Source: Holtermannia corniformis (taxonomy: Eukaryota > Basidiomycota > Tremellomycetes > Holtermanniales). From it: a stretch of DNA of 62,359 nucleotides. Under the pieces are notes generated by a model. That model was not told where the DNA came from, searched no databases, and worked only from the letters and a program-made list of their open reading frames with translations. The stretch spans positions 964,831 through 1,027,189 of the forward strand of contig BCIJ01000004.1 of the NCBI GenBank assembly GCA_001599935.1, read 5' to 3'. How positions within the stretch are numbered: the stretch's first letter is position 1; each line of letters starts with the position of its first letter. Positions 56,308-62,359 of this stretch are shown piece after piece. The translations under genes were made by a program, and so were the position numbers.

Positions 56308-56420
56308 CGCGGGGACTTAGAGAATTTCAGCTGACTCTGAGCGCGCCTAGCCGTCCAGAGCCAATATGCACCGTTGCGCACACGTTTTCCCCACCTTAAA
56401 TGGACATTTCGTCCCAGACG
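56110..56420. repeat. 134-bp tandem repeats, about 2.3 copies
   Basis: Unit starts at 56110 and 56244, with a partial third at about 56378. Each begins CACGTGTTTTCCCCA(C/T)CTAAA, contains GCACGTGTTGG and ends GTGCGCGGGGACTTAGAGAA. A relic of the end (GGGACTTAGA) also appears near 56025. The TTTTCCCCA block recurs downstream of the ORF at 58032, so related sequence brackets it. Confidence 0.7.
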
Positions 56421-56486
56421 GTCTGACCTTAGTCAGGATGAGGTATATATATAAGTCCCGGTTTATATAAATGTCCTTGGTGACGA

Positions 56487-56568
56487 TAGTATATCGGTAA
56501 GTTGTTTGGCCTCTTCTTATCATTATTCTATCGGGCAGTCCGGGTTCGAACCCTGGACTGCGTTTTGT
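56487..56568 (+). other. tRNA-like Pol III unit 2
   Basis: A-box TAGTATATCGG (56487-56497, one mismatch), a perfect B-box in CCGGGTTCGAACCC, and T-runs from 56563. The T-arm is extended into a 10-bp hairpin (GCAGTCCGGG paired with CCTGGACTGC, one G-U). No acceptor stem pairs with the 5' side, so a functional tRNA is not supported. A TATATATATAAG stretch lies just upstream. Confidence 0.5.
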
Positions 56569-56613
56569 TTTTCGGCTCCCCGCCAANGGCGCCTTTTACT
56601 AACTAACCCGGCT

Positions 56614-56671
56614 GGGTTGGTCAGCTTTCATTACAAAAAAACCCAATACAGCTCAAATCGCTGACCAACCC
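56614..56671. repeat. 12-bp inverted repeat upstream of the dioxygenase-like ORF
   Basis: GGGTTGGTCAGC (56614-56625) and its perfect reverse complement GCTGACCAACCC (56660-56671) are separated by 34 bases containing an A7 tract. It lies about 50 bp before the ORF start. It could be a hairpin in the leader, a terminal inverted repeat or a dyad binding site. An unresolved base lies at 56587. Confidence 0.65.
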
Positions 56672-56722
56672 GCATAGATCAAGTGACATTAGCGTCAAAC
56701 CCCTTGAATCTCTGCAAATACA

Positions 56723-57913
56723 ATGAGCAACAGCTTCACAATAGCAACACGAACGTATCTACAGCCCCAACAGGGCGCTGTAGATTACACGGCGCCTGCC
56801 GTAATAGAATTAGGCGCCGAAGATCAAGAGCGAGCATTGATCTTAATCAACGAGCATAGACAACGAGGGCAAAAGAATCTGACCAAATGGTTAGCAGCGA
56901 ACGCTGAGGCAAGGTTCCCCGAAATGAGAACCTTACCGGCACACGGGAACATTACAATCCCGTGTAATGCGTCCAGCGGCTATCCATGGAATTCAGCGAA
57001 CTACGAGGGAATTCCAGTAGAGCCTCCCAAATACTGGATCTTCCGAACAGATAACGCAATCTGCAAGGAAGAGATGGTAATCATCGAGAGGCTCTACAAG
57101 GAAATGGTTGAGCTGGGATGCGAGGCGCACTTGGAGGAAGACCCGGATACGGCTAGACACCTAGTCCCAGGCGAGAAGCCCTACCACATAGGATGGTGGA
57201 GCGTATACGCCAAGAACCAGGGACCAAAGGCATTAGCCCGGTTGACCACCGATACCCGCCAAGTTAACCAGAAAGACCAAGTACTACGGCGGAAACAAGT
57301 CAAAGCGGTCCTGAAGTTCCAGGCCTACTACGACAAGGTGATGAGCAAGAAGCCGCAACAGAAGCTGGAACGGATGGATAAGGTGGCAGCAATGAAGAGC
57401 CGGAGATTATGGGATACGGCGAAGGATCTAATAGACCAAGAGGATCTGGAGGAGGTAATCAAGGAGGTCGAGGCGGAGGTTGGAGGGAATCCCCTGAGGC
57501 TAGGGCGGATGGCGACAACAATAGCCACCAGCCAAGGAGCGGGAGACGGGCTACACACGGATCCCCACGACGCAAGAGGGTACTACACGATCCTGACCCC
57601 GATCTCGAGCGAGGGATGGGACCCCGAGGGAGCCGAGCAGACGGGACATCTGGAGATCCCCCAGCTAGGCCTCCGGGTACCAGTGAGGCCCGGTCAGATG
57701 CTAGGATTCGCAAGCCCGCTCCTGATCCACCAGGCGAGCAAGATCCCAGACGAGCGACGACCGAAGAGGCTGATGGTAACGGGGTTCACCGACCAGACCG
57801 CGGCGGACAAGTTCAACGGGAACGGAGCAAGGGTGGAACGAGGGGAGTTGATAGAAGGATCGAGGACCGTGAGACTGAGGAAAGGAGCTAGGACCACGAA
57901 GGAGCAGCTGTAG
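56723..57913 (+). CDS. Probable TET/JBP-type 2-oxoglutarate/Fe(II) dioxygenase, element-borne
   Basis: A 396-residue intronless product. The C-terminal 150 residues show the oxygenase core in order: LHTDPHDARGYYTILTPIS (HxD iron ligands), LEIPQLGLRVPVRPGQMLGF (the typical G-x-L-x-x-P-Q-L-G-L...PG block), LLIHQASKIP (second His) and RRPKRLMVTGFTD (Arg for 2-oxoglutarate). This arrangement matches the fungal TET/JBP family, which oxidises methyl groups on DNA bases and in basidiomycetes often travels with transposons. Codon use differs from core genes: many AGA/AGG arginines, lower GC, no introns. The N-terminal half (GYPWNSANYEGIPVEPPKYW; PYHIGWWSVYAKNQGPKALA) is also family-like. Substrate on DNA is inference. 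Confidence 0.6.
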   Translation: MSNSFTIATRTYLQPQQGAVDYTAPAVIELGAEDQERALILINEHRQRGQKNLTKWLAANAEARFPEMRTLPAHGNITIPCNASSGYPWNSANYEGIPVEPPKYWIFRTDNAICKEEMVIIERLYKEMVELGCEAHLEEDPDTARHLVPGEKPYHIGWWSVYAKNQGPKALARLTTDTRQVNQKDQVLRRKQVKAVLKFQAYYDKVMSKKPQQKLERMDKVAAMKSRRLWDTAKDLIDQEDLEEVIKEVEAEVGGNPLRLGRMATTIATSQGAGDGLHTDPHDARGYYTILTPISSEGWDPEGAEQTGHLEIPQLGLRVPVRPGQMLGFASPLLIHQASKIPDERRPKRLMVTGFTDQTAADKFNGNGARVERGELIEGSRTVRLRKGARTTKEQL

Positions 57914-58022
57914 ATAGAGTAGATAGAAGAATAGATGCGAAATAAGTAATTTTTTGCTGGTTGGTGTCAGTGTCAGCCAAGGAAGGCCCTCACGAAGCAC
58001 ACTAAGTGCAAAAATATGCCCA

Positions 58023-58490
58023 GATCAATGTGCCACGCGTTTTCCCCATATAATACGGTCATTTTGAACACTTTTGGGGTTTTGGAAATTTTTTAAAAAA
58101 TCGCTAAGTTCCTCTCTCGTGTGGAATGAAGCAACCGTGTATGTCTTAATGTCAGCGAAACCCCTGACATTTATATACCATTTGAAAGCTACGATCAAGG
58201 GGAACACCATGGTCACATCCAGGAGGTCTGTGCTGCAGTCATTACTGAGATACACAAAAAAAGTCATCTGATCAACGTCATCTTTGTTCTCCCCACATAT
58301 AATCCTATTTGGATCAACTTTGGTGCACACCATTTTTTTTCAAAAATTCGCTAAGTTCCCTCCGTGAAATGAAAGAAGATGCGCGTTACGCTGTATCCTG
58401 GCTAAACCACTGGGTCATTATATACCATTCGAAAGCTACAACCTAGGAGAACACACTGATGGTGCTCAAAATGTCTGTGCAGTTACGTAT
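58023..58490. repeat. Two diverged 220-250-bp direct repeats
   Basis: Copy 1 (58023-58270) and copy 2 (58271-58490) share GATCAA, CCCCA(C)ATATAAT, TTCGCTAAGTTCC-like, TTATATACCATT(T/C)GAAAGCTAC and GTCTGTGC blocks in the same order. AT-rich. No coding signal. Copy 1 carries TTTTCCCCATATAATA, echoing the repeats upstream of the ORF. Confidence 0.6.
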
Positions 58491-58600
58491 ATCGACTGAA
58501 TGGCCTGTTCGGCCATGAATTGGCCAATTCAAGTTGAAGTACCCACCAGATATGCGTAGATAGCAAGTATTCTATACATAGACATGCCTCACGCCATTAG

Positions 58601-60942
58601 CTAGTCGTCAAACTCGCCGCCGTCGTCCTCGACAAAGTCGTCATCGGAGATTTCGATGGGCGCGTCGCTTTCGCTCTCGTCTTCTGACCCTTCCGACTTG
58701 GTTGTCGACTCCTCCATACCCTTGCGCTTGTCTAGGCATTATCAGCGCACTGTCACTGCCTCGAGCAGACTCACTCATGTACTTGCACAGCATGCGCTGC
58801 TTGGCAGTCTCGCCGCGCTTCCGCAAACGTGTTGCACTTTTGACTGATTGAGAATCAGCGGTGAAGCGGATGGTGATTGCCACTCACATTGACTGTGCTC
58901 ATCCAGCTTGAGCTCCTTGAGCATGTCCTCCGGTTCGGACATTGCCTCCGGTTCGCTGTTGCTATCGTCCGGATCCCGGTTCTGCTTGGCTTTCTTCTTC
59001 GCTGCGCTTCTTAACGCCCTCGTCGTCAGAGTCTGCAACGAATTTGGTCGACAGTTGCCGTTTGTCCTTCTTCGACGCAACCTGGCGCGATTTCTTCGGC
59101 TTCGCCACGCCTCGATCATTGTCATCGATGAAGCTGTCCGCCTCGTCTGCAAGTCGACTCGGTCCAGCCTTCTGCGATCTCTTGCGCTCGACCAGTGCAG
59201 CGACCCTAGCTTTGGCCTGAGCCGAGATATGAGACGAAGTCGGTCCGGCCTGGCTCGAGCTCGTCCCAATCTTACGTCGCCGCTGCGAAGGGATTGGCGA
59301 GTCTTCGTCGCTTGATGGTGGTGCGGCTCTGCTTTGCGAAGCGCTGCGTCGTGTAGGCGCGATAATGGGTGAATCGTGCGATGGGCCGAGGGCATCGACG
59401 TTGTCGCCATTCGCATCATCTGTGCCAAGAACTTGAGCGACCTCGGCATCGCTATCAAGCTCAGGAGCGTCTCCATCGGCGCTGTCTGCCTCATCGACAG
59501 GCCCGAGATCTTCTATGGTGAAAATGTCGTCGTTGGCTGCTGTCGCAGCCTCGCCAGGTGAGTGTGACTGCTGTGTACACACGGCTTCCACAGCCCAGTT
59601 GAGGTCATCGTCTTCGAGATCGATGGTAATAGGCTGCGAGGGCGGCTGCTTAGGTATTGGCGATTGCTCCGATTTGACCTTGACGACCTCTGTAGGCGGC
59701 GACGTTGGCGTTTCTGGTGGCTCAGGGCCACCCTGGCCAGCGGCATCGGTCTGCGTATCGTTCTGCGCTTCCGTCTGCGCTTCTTCGGCCGTGCTGGCGG
59801 TCGTGCCGGCGTCATCATTCGACTTCTCGACCTCGGGGTTGCCAGCAATGACATTGTCACCCACATTCGCAGCTGCGCTTGCCGCAGCCTGAACGACCTC
59901 GCCGCCAATGGCATTGTTGGGAACTTGGTAGTCGACGACAACCAAAAGCGATTCATTTGCTGTGTTTGCTTCGACCGTCTTGTTCTTGCCTCGACGTGTG
60001 CGCTTGCCCTCCGGCTCAATAGCTGCAACCGCGGGCGTCGACGACACTCTGACTCTTGAATTCGAGTGCTCGCCGGCAGCTTTCTTCGCGGTGCCCTTCC
60101 GACCATTCGGCATGCCCTTCCAACGACCCTTGGTATGCCGCGGGATCAACCTCGACGTATCGTACGCCGTTTTGTCGAACCCAGTAGGCGTGACGATCTC
60201 GACGTGGGACATGTATTGATACTGGCGAGTGGGATGCTCAACGACGATGACGGAGCCCATGGAGGAGGTAGAGGCGGCGTGACTGAAGTGCACGATGGAT
60301 CCCTCGTGCTTGGTGCTGATGGCTTGCGTTCCGACGTCGACAGCTGAGGGTGGCTCCTGATCGACGATGTCTTGAGTGGCAGGTTCATCTGCGCCGGGCA
60401 CTGTCTCGATGAGCATAATCAATGAGTAACTTGTGATCAAACTCACCCACACCCTCTGCACGATTCGTCTGTGACGCCCCTTGCTGATAGCGAGGGTGCA
60501 GACCTGCTCGAGGTGAGGGTGACTTGACAGTCGGCTCTGCCTCGTCACCGTCATCGCCTTGGTCTTCGCCGTCGCCGCCGCCTTCGACATCCTCATCTTG
60601 ACCCAGCGGGATAGATATCACCGCCGCGTCTTCGTCTTCCTCCTCTAGAGCCGGTCGTTCCCCTCTCCCCCTCTTCTTGTGCTTCCTCGCACCCTCGTTT
60701 CCATCGTCCTCTCCCTGATCTGACATCTCGTCCTCGACATCCACAACACGACGTTTCAACGCCCTTCTCTCGCTCAGCGACAGTTCCTCTTCGCGAACTG
60801 GATCGGGTGCTTGTGAGAGCTTGATTGCATTCAGACCCTGTTCGCCATCGCTCTCTGCTGACGAGACGGAGAGGCCTCGCGGTCGAGGTTGTTGGGAGCC
60901 GTCGCTAGGGACGAGATGAACATCGAGTGTCGACTGCGGCAT
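58601..60942 (-). CDS. Highly acidic, low-complexity nuclear-type protein
   Basis: It starts MPQSTLDVHLVPSDGSQQPR at 60942; the frame is open upstream to 61038. The protein is polar throughout, with acidic runs (DEDVEGGGDGEDQGDDGDEA; ITIDLEDDDLNWAVEAV) and basic patches (RRALKRRVVDV; RKHKKRGRGER; KPKKSRQVASKKDKRQ). A more structured middle reads SVIVVEHPTRQYQYMSHVEI then GFDKTAYDTSRLIPRHTKGR. A 34-nt intron after ADSDDEG is needed to reach the last exons (EPEDMLKELKLDEH; RKRGETAKQRMLCKYM), ending FVEDDGGEFDD at 58601. No catalytic domain. Such composition suits a chromatin-associated or histone-binding protein, but that is inference. Confidence 0.55.
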
Positions 60943-61930
60943 CACCGCTCGGCCGGTATGCAGGCTTGACAGGCTGTGTCGGCATACAGTTCGATTTGCA
61001 GGCAAAGTGAAGCAAGCTGTTACCATACTATACCACATTGTTAGTATACATCAACTGCGCCAATGACAGGCAATCATGCAGCCCCCACAGCGCAATCCAT
61101 CAGTCAATGTCACCATCGTGAAGTGGTTGGATGCTCAAGTCATAGTGGTTCAGCACGAAGGGTAGAATGATAGTACGCAGGCAACATCACATTCACAATT
61201 CAATAACACCAACAACTGCTCTCTAACAGTACCACTCACTTAGCGGTAGGGTGAGAACTCAGCCACCACCGAAGACATGGACGTTGAGTTTATTGGGGGT
61301 GAACGGCTGCATGGATCGACGCAAACTAACTTGCAGAGGTCAGATCATGACTAGTCTGGACTGCCATGAAGTGGAGGGACCGCCAGCTGCAGCGGTTGGT
61401 GAGTCTAAGTCACCGAAAGGAAAGTGCGAAACTTTACACGGTCCGATGCTGGGTCTAGAGTTTGAATTTGGACAATCCGACTTCACAGGTCTCTAAGTGG
61501 CACTTGGGGCTACAAACGCTGAAGTTTTTAGCTCGGTCAGATTTGGGATAAAAGTTAACGCTATGAGACTTTGCCAGAGTAACGGGGTATTTTCCACCAT
61601 GACTAAGTGTCTGCCAGGTTGTCAAACCAGTAGATTTCAGTGAAAATGATATAATCCAATGGTTCTGAGACTTATAGACGCAACTAGATGGTGTCTATTA
61701 GCCATACCAGCGATGCGAGGGCGTTTGAATCAGCCGTTGGTGGGCTATAGCTGTTCGAAAGTTCCCAATGGCCACTGTGCCACCCGTGGGAGTTGGTGTG
61801 CCACTCGGGGATGGTCCGCAACCAGTCCAGGCTTGGTCGGACCAGCTGGTTTCGTTGGACTTGGTGAATCGCACTCAGTGGACTTGGCCGAAGCGAAGAA
61901 GATTCTGGTGGACTTGTGCCGCTGCGACTG
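60943..61930. other. Subtelomeric intergenic DNA
   Basis: About 1 kb between the acidic-protein gene and the subtelomeric repeats. Plus-strand frames at 61251-61496 and 61659-62060 are not supported; the second runs into repeat sequence. AT content is higher than in the core. Confidence 0.4.
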
Positions 61931-61934
61931 GTTG

Positions 61935-62280
61935 ATTTGGCCACCCAGACCCGTCAGACCCGTCAGTAGACCCCGTCTGCCCGTCAACCCCATCACCACG
62001 TCAGTCCAATCAGGCCAAGTCAACCCGATGGCTTGTCAACCCCAACAACTTGTCGATTAGGCCACCCAGGCCCGTCAGACACGTGATCTGGCCCCCACTG
62101 CCCGTCAACCCCATCACCGCATCAGTGATTAGGCCAAGTCAGCCCCGTCGACCCGCACGATAACCCGATTACGCCAAGTTGCCCAATTAGGCCAAGTCAG
62201 TCCCGTCGACCCGAACAAGTTGTCGATTAGGCCAAGTCAGGCCCGTAGCCCCGTCAAGTCCGTTAACCCCCGTCAGCCCG
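61935..62280. repeat. Degenerate subtelomeric repeats
   Basis: A unit of about 121 bp beginning GGCCACCCAG(A/G)CCCGTCAGAC starts at 61939 and 62060 and contains CTGCCCGTCAACCCCATCAC. Shorter copies of ATTAGGCCAAGTCAG follow near 62118, 62190 and 62226. Many pieces echo CCCGTCA. Confidence 0.65.
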
Positions 62281-62321
62281 TTCCCAAGTCGGAGTTGGAA
62301 AAATCCCACCGAGTTGGGGGG

Positions 62322-62359
62322 TTAGGGGGTTAGGGGGTTAGGGGGTTAGGGGGTTAGGG
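62322..62359 (+). repeat. Telomere, TTAGGGGG repeats
   Basis: Four complete TTAGGGGG units plus TTAGGG at the window end, preceded by a variant TTGGGGGG at 62314-62321. The G-rich strand runs 5' to 3' off the end, so this is the right chromosome end. Confidence 0.95.

Noticed and set aside
58962..59040. Early stop in the acidic-protein gene
   Set aside because: A 34-nt intron beginning GTTAAG joins ADSDDEG to the downstream exons that clearly continue the acidic protein.
61659..62060. 133-codon plus-strand open frame near the telomere
   Set aside because: Its 3' half is subtelomeric repeat sequence and no family resemblance is visible.
1..62359. CRISPR array or bacterial operon
   Set aside because: No regularly spaced repeats with unique spacers and pervasive spliceosomal introns; the window is eukaryotic.

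Overview
This is the right-hand end of a basidiomycete fungal chromosome. Three things point that way. The last 38 bases are tandem TTAGGGGG telomere units, G-rich strand running to the window end. Almost every gene is cut by very short introns (about 33-60 nt) of the form GTGAGT...CTGAC...CAG. The core proteins are fungal (STE24, URC1, CSC1, S-adenosylhomocysteine hydrolase). I recall the TTAGGGGG unit being reported for Cryptococcus-type Tremellomycetes, so a basidiomycete yeast of that kind is plausible, but I cannot name the species.

Layout. (1) 0-2.6 kb: two related small minus-strand genes, one carrying an in-frame stop. (2) 2.7-31.7 kb: dense, well-formed core genes: a STE24 CAAX protease, a secreted FAD amine oxidase, a URC1/GTP-cyclohydrolase-II-like uracil catabolism protein, a tandem triplet of MFS transporters, a GT8-like glycosyltransferase, an EI24-like membrane protein, a fourth MFS transporter, a small conserved protein, two Ala/Ser-rich surface proteins, S-adenosylhomocysteine hydrolase (starting with an ATG-only exon and containing a 12-nt exon), a CSC1/OSCA channel, a pair of small unknown genes, and a beta-trefoil lectin-like surface protein. 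(3) 31.7-50 kb: an accessory zone of genes I do not recognise (an unknown ORF-rich gene, a coiled-coil protein, a protein-kinase-like fusion), mixed with frame-broken genes, duplicated fragments and minisatellites. (4) 50.3 kb to the telomere: a 1667-codon telomere-linked RecQ-type helicase; a repeat-rich interval with nine CACGTG boxes and two tRNA-like Pol III units; an intronless, compositionally foreign ORF that looks like a TET/JBP-family 2-oxoglutarate/Fe(II) dioxygenase; diverged 250-bp repeats; a highly acidic nuclear-type protein gene; degenerate subtelomeric repeats; and the telomere.

How the parts fit. The core genes are housekeeping or transport functions with no evident shared pathway. 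The subtelomeric end is the most unusual part: a helicase of the class that rides chromosome ends sits beside a putative nucleic-acid-oxidising enzyme flanked by repeats, Pol III-like promoters and a dense E-box array, which together look like a mobile or chromatin-active subtelomeric module. All splice sites and family names are read by eye from the sequence and from memory of the families; no database search was run.
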